A DNA stretch of 64,000 bases from Pyrodictiaceae archaeon (GTDB lineage: Archaea; Thermoproteota; Thermoprotei_A; Sulfolobales; WANQ01). The stretch lies in NCBI GenBank assembly GCA_015521735.1, contig WANQ01000011.1, positions 46,231 to 110,230 of the forward strand, given 5' to 3'. Positions 8,459 to 17,368 of the stretch are shown here, piece after piece; the first letter of the stretch is position 1; the number at the start of each line of letters is the position of its first letter. Under the pieces are notes generated by a model, which saw nothing but the letters and a program-made list of their open reading frames with translations, was not told the DNA's origin and did no database searches. Both the position numbers and the translations under genes were made by a program.

Positions 8459-9745
8459 TCACGGTGTTTTCGTGTTTTCCAGCTGTTTTTCTAGTGTTTT
8501 AAGGTATTTGGGGTAGGCTTCGTCGGCTTCTCCTAGTAGGTCTTCGTATCTTGCTTCGCTTACGCGTAGTTCTCCGAGCCTTGACTGTATGAATCTTGCC
8601 ACTTCTCTGCTCACGGCTTTGATCATTAGCCTCCAGGCCGTCTTCCTCATGTATTTGGGTAGTACTAAGCCGTGCCTCTTAGCGTACTTTGTTACCTGGT
8701 TACGGTTAATGTGCCGTGGCGCTGTTTTCTCAATAAGCTCTAGTGTTTCGTTTGAGAAGTATATCCATTCGCAGGGCTTACTACCCTCCCTCAAACCCAT
8801 GTAGTATCTGCAGAACCCTTGGTCCTCGAAGCATACCAGCCTCCTGGTAACTATGCCTACTCCTGGTATCTCAACAACCTCGTTCGGGCTCCAGGTCTCC
8901 GCCATCTTTAAAACATGTTCGAACCTGGCACCTGACTCCAGCATAACCCTGTATATCGTGTAGTAGATACTGTGTCTCTGCTCTAGGAACTCTAGTGTCT
9001 TCTTAACATCCTCTAAGCTTATCTGGTAGGGCCTAACATCCAACCTATAACTTCTGCTGGGCACGACCTCCATTATCCAGCCAAAGGTCTCTGGGCTGAT
9101 TCTACGCTTGTAGTATAGGTACTGGATGTAGTGTCTGAAGATGTTTCTTAGCCACTTGTTGGGGTGATTCACCACGTAGTCTATGAGCTCCTCGCTAAGC
9201 TCCTTGCCTTCGAGGTATTTCTTGAATAGTGATTTATAGTACTTTAGTGTCTCGGGGCCTCTTACTTTTCTACGCTTCTTACGCTCTCGTAGAAATATCT
9301 CGAAGTCCTGGGTCCACTTCATCTTTACTCCGGTGAGGCTGATCCCGAGTATTCTGCGTAGGTCTTCCCTGAAGTTCTCGACCGTGAACCTGAGTATTAG
9401 TTGTCTGAGGTAGGGGTCTCGTGCTGCTACTCCCAGTATTTCCAGTACTATCGCATAGTCTATTGCACCGTTATTGTCTAGTACTCCCAGCGCTCTGAGC
9501 TTCTCCTCGGTGCCTGCTATCTTCTCGAACTCTTCTGGCTCTAGGGCCTCGAGTATCCTCTTGAGATTATCATCTGTTAGCCTTACCTGTCTTTTAAGCA
9601 GTCTATAGAGCGTCGAGGATGAGACACCTAGTATTTTCCTGGCTTCTTTCTCCCCGCGCGTTGATACGAGGTACCTGAGTAGCCTGTACCGTAGCTCATC
9701 TCCTATCCTAGAGGGATCGATGGCCTCATACCACTTCTTCAGCAC
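8459..9745 (-). CDS. archaeal SSV-type tyrosine recombinase/integrase
   Basis: 428 aa; N-terminal HTH (ARKILGVSSSTLYRLLKR), SGARFEHVLKM (Arg), RKTAWRLM, C-terminal SEARYEDLLGEADEAYPKYL (Tyr candidate). Adjacent to a tRNA 3' end. Confidence 0.85.
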   Translation of the reverse strand: MLKKWYEAIDPSRIGDELRYRLLRYLVSTRGEKEARKILGVSSSTLYRLLKRQVRLTDDNLKRILEALEPEEFEKIAGTEEKLRALGVLDNNGAIDYAIVLEILGVAARDPYLRQLILRFTVENFREDLRRILGISLTGVKMKWTQDFEIFLRERKKRRKVRGPETLKYYKSLFKKYLEGKELSEELIDYVVNHPNKWLRNIFRHYIQYLYYKRRISPETFGWIMEVVPSRSYRLDVRPYQISLEDVKKTLEFLEQRHSIYYTIYRVMLESGARFEHVLKMAETWSPNEVVEIPGVGIVTRRLVCFEDQGFCRYYMGLREGSKPCEWIYFSNETLELIEKTAPRHINRNQVTKYAKRHGLVLPKYMRKTAWRLMIKAVSREVARFIQSRLGELRVSEARYEDLLGEADEAYPKYLKTLEKQLENTKTP

Positions 9746-9914
9746 TGGCCACCCCTCTCGTGGAGAACAGTGTTATAAAACGTGTAATCACTTGAATAGA
9801 ACAATAACCACGGAACAGTGCATCGCAGACCTGATATACAGGGGTATATTGCATGGAAGCAATATGAACCATGCAATGAGGACTTCAGGACAAGTAGAAG
9901 TCTCAATTGTTTAG

Positions 9915-9989
9915 CGGGCCCGCGGGGATTTGAACCCCGGACCTCCGGCTCCGCAGGCCGGCGTCCTATCCGGGCTAGACGACGGGCCC
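9915..9989 (-). tRNA. tRNA-Arg (anticodon GCG)
   Basis: Full cloverleaf on the minus strand: GGGCCCG/CGGGCCC acceptor, CCGGC-CTGCGGA-GCCGG anticodon arm, CGGGG-TTCAAAT-CCCCG T arm, G discriminator. Confidence 0.95.
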
Positions 9990-10179
9990 GTGTTTGACTT
10001 AGTGTTCTTGGGATTTATAAGCTCTAATATTATTGTCTGGTACTATCTTTGTTTGCTTGGTTTGGTATTACGTATGGTGTGTTGTGAGATTAACTTTATG
10101 GGGGTTGTGTACGTATATCTATGTAACGGTGGTGTTGCGGGAATAGTGTGTTAGTGTCTATGGGTTATGGTGTTAGTAT

Positions 10180-13035
10180 TTGCCTAGGAAGGCTAGGGTT
10201 AGGGATGCTAAGCAGTTATCGTTGTTTAGCTTTATAGGTAAGAAGGTTGATGAGCAAGGTAGTAGTGTTTCAAAGAGTAGTAGTGTTAAGGTATTGAGTA
10301 AACCTGGTAGTGAAGGGGTTAAACAAGGTGCTGTTAGCGGGGTTTCTTATAGTGGTTCTTTTGATGCTATTACTAAGATTGTTGGTGAGGAAGTCAAGTC
10401 ATCTGAGAGTAGGGCTAGTGGGATAAGCGAGATAGATGTTTACGGGTTTAATGGTGAAGTACGTGTTGAGCCTATTGGAGATCCTGTAGAAGACTTAACT
10501 AGTAGGCCACTAGTTGTTAAGGACTATGATAGACCTGTGTACTTGTTAAATGTACAATATGATGGGGATAAGGGTAAGGCTCTCCTAAAATTCCTTGATG
10601 AAGATAAGGGGATAATCGTACAATACTATGATGGGTATGGGCATAAACCCTACTTCTTAGTTGATATCCCCCCGGATAAGGTAAAGGAGATTAGTAAGAT
10701 AGTATCACATCCATCATTTGATCATACAGAGGTTGTAGAGAAAATAGACTTGCTCTTTAACCGCAAGGTTACTATGACTAAGATTGTAACTAAGGATCCA
10801 CTAGCTGTACGTACTCTTAGAAACTATGTACCTAAGGCTTGGGAAGCAAACATAAAATACCATGACAACTACATATATGACCTACAGTTAATACCTGGTA
10901 TGAAGTATTATATAAGGAATGGTAAATTAGAATTAGTTAAGCCTGCTATAACTGGTGATTTCAAGAAGTTATTAGAAGAAGCATTTAAGGATGAACATGA
11001 AGATACACGTAAACTTGCTATTGAATGGGCACCGTTATTCGAGACACCAGCTCCAAAAGCTAGGAGACTTGCAGTAGACATAGAAGTTTATACACCATTT
11101 AAGGGTAGAATGCCTGATCCAAATAGAGCTGACTATCCTGTTATTAGTGTAGCCTTAGTGGGTAGTGATGGTTATAATAGAGTTCTTGTACTAGCTCGTG
11201 AAGGAATAGTATTTGGAGAAGTACCAGAGGATTATCCTGCTGGAGCAGTAATAGAAATTTTTGATGATGAAAGAGCACTTATACTTGAAGCTCTTAGAGT
11301 AATAGATAATTACCCCATAGTCTTAACATTTAATGGTGATAACTTTGACTTAAACTACCTATATAATAGGGCGCTTAAGCTAGGAATACCTAGGGAACTC
11401 ATACCCATTAAATGGTTTAGAGATTATCCTTCACTAAAGAAAGGTGTACACATAGACTTATACAAGTTCTTTGAGAATAAGTCAATTCAAGCATATGCTT
11501 TCAGCGGTAAGTATAAGGACTTTACACTAGATGCCATTGCAAGCGCACTACTTGGTGTATCGAAAATAAAGCTTGAGGAACACATAGGCGTCCTCAATAT
11601 AGGTAGACTGGTAACATATAATTACCGTGATTCATGGCTTACATTACAGCTAACACTATTTGACAACGAGCTTGTGTGGAGGCTAATAGTACTATTAATG
11701 CGTATTAGTAAGAATAGCTTAGAAGACGTAGTTAGGAGGAAGGTATCTAAGTGGATTCAAGGATTATTCTACTGGGAGCATCGTAGAAGAAACTATTTAA
11801 TACCATTATCTGAAGACATACAAATGCTGAAGAACAAGGTGGTTACTGAAGCAATAATTAAGGGTAAGAAGTATGCAGGAGCTATAGTAATAGATCCGCC
11901 TACGGGAGTATTCTTTGATGTAGTAGTATTAGACTTTGCATCACTATATCCAAGCATAATTAAGAGATGGAACTTAAGCTATGAAACCATAGATCCGCCA
12001 GATGAAGCGTGTCCTAAGGATAAGAGAATATATGTACGAGATGAAAACGGTAACATAATACATGAGGTATGCGTTGAGAAACCAGGTATTACAGCACAAA
12101 TAACTGGATTGCTAAGGGACTTTAGAGTTAAAGTGTACAAGAAGAAAGCTAAAGACAAGAACTTATCACCAGAAGAACGTAGCTGGTATGATGTAGTACA
12201 AAAAGCTATGAAAGTATATATTAATGCAAGCTACGGTGTATTTGGTGCCTCAAGCTTCCCACTCTATGCTCCACCAGTAGCTGAAAGTGTAACAGCCATA
12301 GGTAGATACACTATCAAGAACACCATTAAGAAAGCTAGAGAACTAGGATTAAAGGTGCTATACGGTGATACAGACTCATTATTCCTATGGCATCCAAGTG
12401 AGGAGCTACTAGAGAAGCTTAGAGAATGGGTGTATAGGAATTTTGAACTAGAACTAGATGTTGATAAAGGCTATAAGTATGTAGCGTTCTCAGGGCTTAA
12501 GAAGAACTATATTGGTGTATACCCTGACGGTACAGTAGACGTTAAAGGACTTGTAGGTAAAAAGAAGAATACACCAGAATTCCTTAAGGACGCCTTTAAC
12601 GAGGTATTACAAGCACTTGGTAGTGTAAATACACCAGAAGAATTCGAGGAAGTAAAGGAATATATTAGATCTAAGATCAAGACCATATATTTGAGGCTAA
12701 GAAACCTTCAATTCACATTAGATGAGCTAGCTATTCGTATGACATTATCCAAGAACTTGGACGAGTATAAGAAGAACATGCCTCAACACGTAAAAGCAGC
12801 ACTTCAACTAAGTGCTTTAGGCTATAGGGTATTTGCAGGAGACGTGGTATTCTTTGTTAAAGTGAAGGGTAAGGATGGAGTAAAGCCTATTCAACTAGCT
12901 AAACTACATGATATAGATGTTGAAAAGTACTTAAAAGCAGTTGAATCAACATTTGAGCAAATACTTAATGCCATTAATGTTGACTGGAAAGAAATAGCAG
13001 GTATATCAAAGTTAGAAGCATTCTTTGGATTCTAG
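10180..13035 (+). CDS. polB1: family B DNA polymerase (PolB1-like)
   Basis: DFASLYPSIIKRWNL, YGDTDSLF and exonuclease motif AVDIEVYTP; TTG start; PIP-box-like QLSLFSFI near the N-terminus. Confidence 0.95.
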   Translation: MPRKARVRDAKQLSLFSFIGKKVDEQGSSVSKSSSVKVLSKPGSEGVKQGAVSGVSYSGSFDAITKIVGEEVKSSESRASGISEIDVYGFNGEVRVEPIGDPVEDLTSRPLVVKDYDRPVYLLNVQYDGDKGKALLKFLDEDKGIIVQYYDGYGHKPYFLVDIPPDKVKEISKIVSHPSFDHTEVVEKIDLLFNRKVTMTKIVTKDPLAVRTLRNYVPKAWEANIKYHDNYIYDLQLIPGMKYYIRNGKLELVKPAITGDFKKLLEEAFKDEHEDTRKLAIEWAPLFETPAPKARRLAVDIEVYTPFKGRMPDPNRADYPVISVALVGSDGYNRVLVLAREGIVFGEVPEDYPAGAVIEIFDDERALILEALRVIDNYPIVLTFNGDNFDLNYLYNRALKLGIPRELIPIKWFRDYPSLKKGVHIDLYKFFENKSIQAYAFSGKYKDFTLDAIASALLGVSKIKLEEHIGVLNIGRLVTYNYRDSWLTLQLTLFDNELVWRLIVLLMRISKNSLEDVVRRKVSKWIQGLFYWEHRRRNYLIPLSEDIQMLKNKVVTEAIIKGKKYAGAIVIDPPTGVFFDVVVLDFASLYPSIIKRWNLSYETIDPPDEACPKDKRIYVRDENGNIIHEVCVEKPGITAQITGLLRDFRVKVYKKKAKDKNLSPEERSWYDVVQKAMKVYINASYGVFGASSFPLYAPPVAESVTAIGRYTIKNTIKKARELGLKVLYGDTDSLFLWHPSEELLEKLREWVYRNFELELDVDKGYKYVAFSGLKKNYIGVYPDGTVDVKGLVGKKKNTPEFLKDAFNEVLQALGSVNTPEEFEEVKEYIRSKIKTIYLRLRNLQFTLDELAIRMTLSKNLDEYKKNMPQHVKAALQLSALGYRVFAGDVVFFVKVKGKDGVKPIQLAKLHDIDVEKYLKAVESTFEQILNAINVDWKEIAGISKLEAFFGF

Positions 13036-13583
13036 GATTTACGCTTCCTTCTTCCTCCTCTCTTACGCTTCCTCTCCTCTTCTTCACTATACTTCTTTTC
13101 TAGTTCTTCAGCTTCCTTCATCATTTCAGCTAATTCTTCATCACTTAGACTAAGCTCTCCCGTAGGAATAGATTCTTGCTTCATAATATTAGTGCTATCA
13201 GCAGCAGCTTGTTCTAGTTCCTCCTTAACTGATTCATCTATGTATGGTGCTATTAAATACATTTTTCTATCCTTATATGTCCCCTGATCCCAGAAGTTAT
13301 CAAAACTTATAGTGTATATAGGTATATTGAATACAGCGTAACCATCAGGAGATCTCTCTGGTCTATACTTTGCTATTAATTCGTACTGACCAGGCTTTAA
13401 GGGGAGTTTAAGTCTTACCTCATACTTGTCCCTTAATACTATGAAGTCTGAGTATATGGGCTCCCATTCCCTCATAGCATTCATGGCATATTTCTTTACA
13501 ACGTCTTCTATAGTACCCGTCTCTACAACAGTCTTTACCACCTTACCGTCTTCAGCTCTTATTACAAGGATTTTATCAGCCAA
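13032..13583 (-). CDS. conserved archaeal protein with charged C-terminal tail; possible PolB1-binding protein
   Basis: 183 aa; globular N-terminal part, then an acidic stretch and a KRKRGGRRKRKS tail. Convergent with polB1, stop codons overlapping at CTAG. Confidence 0.6.
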   Translation of the reverse strand: MADKILVIRAEDGKVVKTVVETGTIEDVVKKYAMNAMREWEPIYSDFIVLRDKYEVRLKLPLKPGQYELIAKYRPERSPDGYAVFNIPIYTISFDNFWDQGTYKDRKMYLIAPYIDESVKEELEQAAADSTNIMKQESIPTGELSLSDEELAEMMKEAEELEKKYSEEEERKRKRGGRRKRKS

Positions 13584-13620
13584 AGACCTACCCCTCGTTT
13601 AAGGCTATCTTGTTTTCCTA

Positions 13621-14133
13621 CTACTTGTGCTCACCTATAACGTATAAGTATATTGTGTGGGAAACCCTTCCATCATGTATAGTAGCTATTATCTTAGGCT
13701 TCCACCCAGGCATTTGGAATTCGTGGGAGACAACTCTTGTACCAGGCTTTAGCTCTGATTCAAGCTTAGGCTTAAGTTTCTCGTTGACACTTGTTAGCAA
13801 GAATAGTGTTACTATAGTTGCTTCACTTATATCAGCCTTAAACATATCCTCTTGTCTTATCTCAGCTCTTCCCTCTATATTCAACTCTTTTATTTTCCTT
13901 CTAGCTTCTCTCACAAGATCACTTCTTATTTCTATACCTATAGCTTTCTTGACATTAAACTCTCTTACAGCAATTATTACTATCCTTCCATCACCAGCTC
14001 CAAGATCATAAACTATGTCGTTGGGCCCTGCACCAGCTAGCTCTAACATTTTCCTTACAACATGTTCTGGTGTAGGAACATATGGTACGTGTGGATAAGT
14101 CATTACAGAGCTACCTTCCACCAGGATTTTCAA
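13621..14133 (-). CDS. class I SAM-dependent methyltransferase, archaeal protein-lysine methyltransferase (aKMT)-like
   Basis: TPEHVVRKMLELAGAGPNDIVYDLGAGDGRIVI: SAM-binding motif I in an aKMT-like context. Confidence 0.75.
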   Translation of the reverse strand: MKILVEGSSVMTYPHVPYVPTPEHVVRKMLELAGAGPNDIVYDLGAGDGRIVIIAVREFNVKKAIGIEIRSDLVREARRKIKELNIEGRAEIRQEDMFKADISEATIVTLFLLTSVNEKLKPKLESELKPGTRVVSHEFQMPGWKPKIIATIHDGRVSHTIYLYVIGEHK

Positions 14134-14183
14134 AAATAAGGTTTACATAAACTTTACTTCATGCTATACCTATTTCCCCTACC

Positions 14184-14531
14184 TTACTCTGTTAACTCCT
14201 TTATCTTTGACAATATCATTTCTCTAGCTTTATCTAAGTCTGGTTTCAATGCATCAGTTAGGGGCATGGATTTCTGAGTTAACACGGGCATTATTCTCCC
14301 ATCATCTAGTTCTACAAGTAGTTGAGGTGTACCCGCCATGCCGAATTCATCTGTTTCACCGTACTTTATCAAGAACACGTAATCTTCGTGTTTAACCTCT
14401 TTTTCTACGCCTAATTTTTCAGCCATTTCGTCAAGTAGCTTGTTGAAGACTTTATGTAGTGGGTGATGTGTAGCTGTTACAAGTATTAATTTCTTAACCT
14501 TTGCCACCATTAACCGCCTACCCATACACAC
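14184..14531 (-). CDS. hypothetical conserved protein
   Basis: 115 aa; internal Met at 14508 (MVAKVKKLILVTATHHP) is the likelier start. Confidence 0.6.
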   Translation of the reverse strand: MCMGRRLMVAKVKKLILVTATHHPLHKVFNKLLDEMAEKLGVEKEVKHEDYVFLIKYGETDEFGMAGTPQLLVELDDGRIMPVLTQKSMPLTDALKPDLDKAREMILSKIKELTE

Positions 14532-14567
14532 GTAGGTAGGGTTTTTAAATAGTATACTTAATCAGCT

Positions 14568-14640
14568 ATGCTCAGAAAGGCCAGGTAGCATCATCTAATA
14601 TGGAGAAGTAATCATTAGGTAGCCAAATTCATCATCGCAT
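14568..14640 (-). ncRNA. C/D box sRNA candidate
   Basis: Minus strand: ATGC-GATGATGA-ATTTGGCTACCT...GATGATG-CTACCTGGCCTTT-CTGA-GCAT; C, C' and D boxes with an ATGC/GCAT terminal stem. Confidence 0.75.
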
Positions 14641-14647
14641 TGAAAAC

Positions 14648-14797
14648 CTATGACTCTTGTTTAATCACAATACTCTTCCCACGCCATTCATAGTTTCCTT
14701 TTCTTAATGCTTCTAGGATTCTCCGAGCATTCTTATCGTTAGGATGACGTCTTAGATGTCTCTCTAATCTTCGAATCCACCTAATCTTTCTAGACAT
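14648..14797 (-). CDS. small basic protein (49 aa), unknown function
   Basis: MSRKIRWIRRLERHLRRHPNDKNARRILEALRKGNYEWRGKSIVIKQES*, preceded by GGAGGAGATC. Below the 60-aa ORF cut-off. Confidence 0.7.
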   Translation of the reverse strand: MSRKIRWIRRLERHLRRHPNDKNARRILEALRKGNYEWRGKSIVIKQES

Positions 14798-15028
14798 GAT
14801 CTCCTCCCACCAATACCTAAACATAAAGGATTTTAAGCGTTATCTCATAGTTTGTTTAGAACTAGTTGAGGGCTCGGTACGCGAACCTCTTCACCATCCC
14901 ACTTATTTAAATAGCGTATGGTCTGATCCCGGATTCCTCCTCATAGCCCAGTTACTAGTTATGCTTAAACCCTATATATACTAGTAGCGGATAGTGATAA
15001 AAGCCCTCTAAAACAAAAACTATTATTC

Positions 15029-15898
15029 ATGGTGAACCCGTTGCCAAGGAAACTACGTTTTGGGCCAGCAGGTAAGCCAGTTGACTTTAAAGGAGATATG
15101 GTAAAAGTTCCAGAATACCTGCATAAGATAGGATTGGATGCACTAGAATATGAGGCTGTTAGAGGAGTTAGAATATCTGAAGCAAAAGCAAGACTTCTAG
15201 GCGAGGAAGCAAGGAAATACGATATAGCATTGAGCCTCCATGCACCATACTTTATAAACCTAGCATCTCCAGAACCTAAAACAGTTGAAAACAGTATTAA
15301 GAGGATAATAGATTCTGTTCAAGCAGCATACTGGATGGGAGCATACATAGTAGTATTCCATGTAGGATACTATAAAGGTAATGAATCTAAGAAAGCCGCC
15401 TTAGAGAAAGCACTTAATGCTCTAAGAAGAGTAGTAGATGAAGTTAAATCCAAGAATATAAAAGGAGTATGGCTTGGCCCAGAAACAACAGGTAAGAAAA
15501 CCCAAATAGGGAGCTTAGAAGAAGTAGTAGAAATATGTACATCTATAGATAATTGTAGACCAGTAGTCGATTGGGCACATCTACATGCAAGAGCACTAGG
15601 TATGCACATAGTTAAATTAGATGATGTATTAAAGGTTGTAGACTACATAGAGAAAAACCTGGGCACAGAAACAATTAAGCATTTACACATGCATTTCTCA
15701 AAAATAGAGTATGGTAGTGGTGGTGAGAGAGAACACCATACATTACATGAGGAGAACTATGGGCCAGACTTTAAAATAGTATGTAAAGGATTAAAGGAGA
15801 CAGGTGTAGAAGGAGTAATAATAAGTGAAAGCCCTATACTTGACAAGGACGCATTAGTAATGAAGAATATATGTTGTGGTGAAATAGGGTATTGTTGA
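15029..15898 (+). CDS. nfo: endonuclease IV (AP endonuclease)
   Basis: TIM-barrel pattern: LSLHAPYFINLASP, GPETTGK, PVVDWAHLHAR, LHMHFSKIEYG. Confidence 0.85.
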   Translation: MVNPLPRKLRFGPAGKPVDFKGDMVKVPEYLHKIGLDALEYEAVRGVRISEAKARLLGEEARKYDIALSLHAPYFINLASPEPKTVENSIKRIIDSVQAAYWMGAYIVVFHVGYYKGNESKKAALEKALNALRRVVDEVKSKNIKGVWLGPETTGKKTQIGSLEEVVEICTSIDNCRPVVDWAHLHARALGMHIVKLDDVLKVVDYIEKNLGTETIKHLHMHFSKIEYGSGGEREHHTLHEENYGPDFKIVCKGLKETGVEGVIISESPILDKDALVMKNICCGEIGYC

Positions 15899-16464
15899 CA
15901 AGAATAAGGCCGTTGGTGAAAAAACTCGTCCATAGCCAAGTAAAAGTCTTCGTAAAAATAGGTGTTTCACCAAATACACTAACCCTGACGGGGCTAGTAA
16001 TAGCTTTTCTTGTACCACTAACCACTTATTATGTAGGCCCATTCTTTGGAGCCTTAGTCATATTACTTAGTGCTTACTTTGATGTAATAGACGGTGAAGT
16101 TGCTAGAATTAGTGGTAAGAAGACGCTATTTGGAGCATTCCTTGATTCAACAATAGATAGAATAGAGGACTCCCTATACCTGTTATCACTAGTCATAGCA
16201 GGTGTAAACTCTGTATTAGTACTTGTGCTCCTAGTTGCCTCGTTTTTAATAAGCTATACACGTGCAAGAGCAGAGGCATTGCATTTAAAAATGGAGGGTA
16301 TAGGTTTAATAGAAAGAGCTGAACGCATATTACTGATTACCATAGCTTTAGCTTTAGCTGAAGTAAGTCTCACTACAACGTATATCATAGTCATAGCACT
16401 AATTGTTCTGTCCATTATAACAGTTTTACAAAGAATACTATACGTCTATAATTCTATGAAATAG
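15892..16464 (+). CDS. CDP-alcohol phosphatidyltransferase family protein (archaetidyl lipid synthesis)
   Basis: DVIDGEVAR...GAFLDSTIDR signature and several TM helices. Confidence 0.9.
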   Translation: MLTRIRPLVKKLVHSQVKVFVKIGVSPNTLTLTGLVIAFLVPLTTYYVGPFFGALVILLSAYFDVIDGEVARISGKKTLFGAFLDSTIDRIEDSLYLLSLVIAGVNSVLVLVLLVASFLISYTRARAEALHLKMEGIGLIERAERILLITIALALAEVSLTTTYIIVIALIVLSIITVLQRILYVYNSMK

Positions 16465-17049
16465 GGGCTTAGAGAAAACATCTAGTAGCCAATTAACTAT
16501 GATAATACATTGGCTAGTCAAGTAGCTAACATTACCTAAACTAACACGTTTTATTCCATATTGATCAATTATCCTCTCATACACTGCTGGTATATCAACA
16601 TGGCTACCGAGTATGAATGCTATTGTAGCTGATGGCCGTATAGTCTTAAAACTATCTCCTTTTTCATGAAGATAGTATACATTCTTGTTTACGTCTACTA
16701 ACTCGCTTAAAACATGTTTAAAACTAATACGTTCAATGTAGAATCCATTAACTCTTTCACCCATCATAGCTTTTCTAATATCACTAATTACCTCAACTTC
16801 ATTATCATATACACGGTTAACTTGAGGTATGTGTACTTCTAGCAATAGTGGTGGTTTGGGTGGTCCAAGAAGTAGTGCTTTAACTATGATATACGCATTT
16901 GTTTTCAGAGTTTTAGCAACTAGTATTGCTCTAGCTATGACATCTAGTCTGCCAGTTGCACCTGCTATGCCTTTTAATGGGAAATTAGGTGAAGTTGTAG
17001 CAGTTGGTGATACTATTAAGAATTCTCTACGTTTAAAATACTTAGACAT
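16438..17049 (-). CDS. trmY: tRNA (pseudouridine54-N1)-methyltransferase
   Basis: SPDUT-like C-terminus: FILGSHVDIP...VSLGNVSYLTSQCIIIVNW. Confidence 0.85.
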   Translation of the reverse strand: MSKYFKRREFLIVSPTATTSPNFPLKGIAGATGRLDVIARAILVAKTLKTNAYIIVKALLLGPPKPPLLLEVHIPQVNRVYDNEVEVISDIRKAMMGERVNGFYIERISFKHVLSELVDVNKNVYYLHEKGDSFKTIRPSATIAFILGSHVDIPAVYERIIDQYGIKRVSLGNVSYLTSQCIIIVNWLLDVFSKPLFHRIIDV

Positions 17050-17329
17050 AGGATGGTCTTCTCTTTCTCTCAGCTTCTGGTCTAACCTTTATTATTCCAA
17101 AGTGTATTGCACAACTAATACAATAGCACTTGGTTACCGGGTACCTCATTATAATAGCTCCTTTCTTCTCTAATTCACGTGCTAGCTGTGGATCTACTGG
17201 TGAGTACATACGTGTTACACATACTGCTTTATCTCTTGGTACTAGTCTACCACAGTTATCGCATTGAACGTGGCCTACATATCCTTTATCTCCTTTACGT
17301 CTACCTCTATTCTCCCTCTTCTTAGGCAT
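17042..17329 (-). CDS. rps26e: 30S ribosomal protein S26e
   Basis: MPKKRENRGRRKGDKGYVGHVQCDNCGRLVPRDKAV...CYCISCAIHFGI; start moved to the internal MPKKRENR. Confidence 0.92.
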   Translation of the reverse strand: MPKKRENRGRRKGDKGYVGHVQCDNCGRLVPRDKAVCVTRMYSPVDPQLARELEKKGAIIMRYPVTKCYCISCAIHFGIIKVRPEAERKRRPSYV

Positions 17330-17368
17330 AATAGTAACCCCTGGCATGAATGCTTAGTGTTTCTTAGC

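Noticed and set aside
1-9914. Search for a second tRNA-Arg-derived att repeat marking the left end of the element
   Set aside because: No duplicate of the tRNA 3' half seen by eye in this span; the left boundary is outside the window or decayed.
9720-10154. ORFs 9720-9914 and 9930-10154 on the plus strand
   Set aside because: They overlap the integrase start region, inverted repeats and the tRNA antisense; no protein-like features.
14870-14949. GGGCT...AGCCC-bounded minus-strand segment with ATGAGGA and CCGA, a possible further C/D sRNA
   Set aside because: C and D boxes too degenerate, no clear D'/C' pair, and an AT-rich promoter-like core in the middle. Not enough to call.
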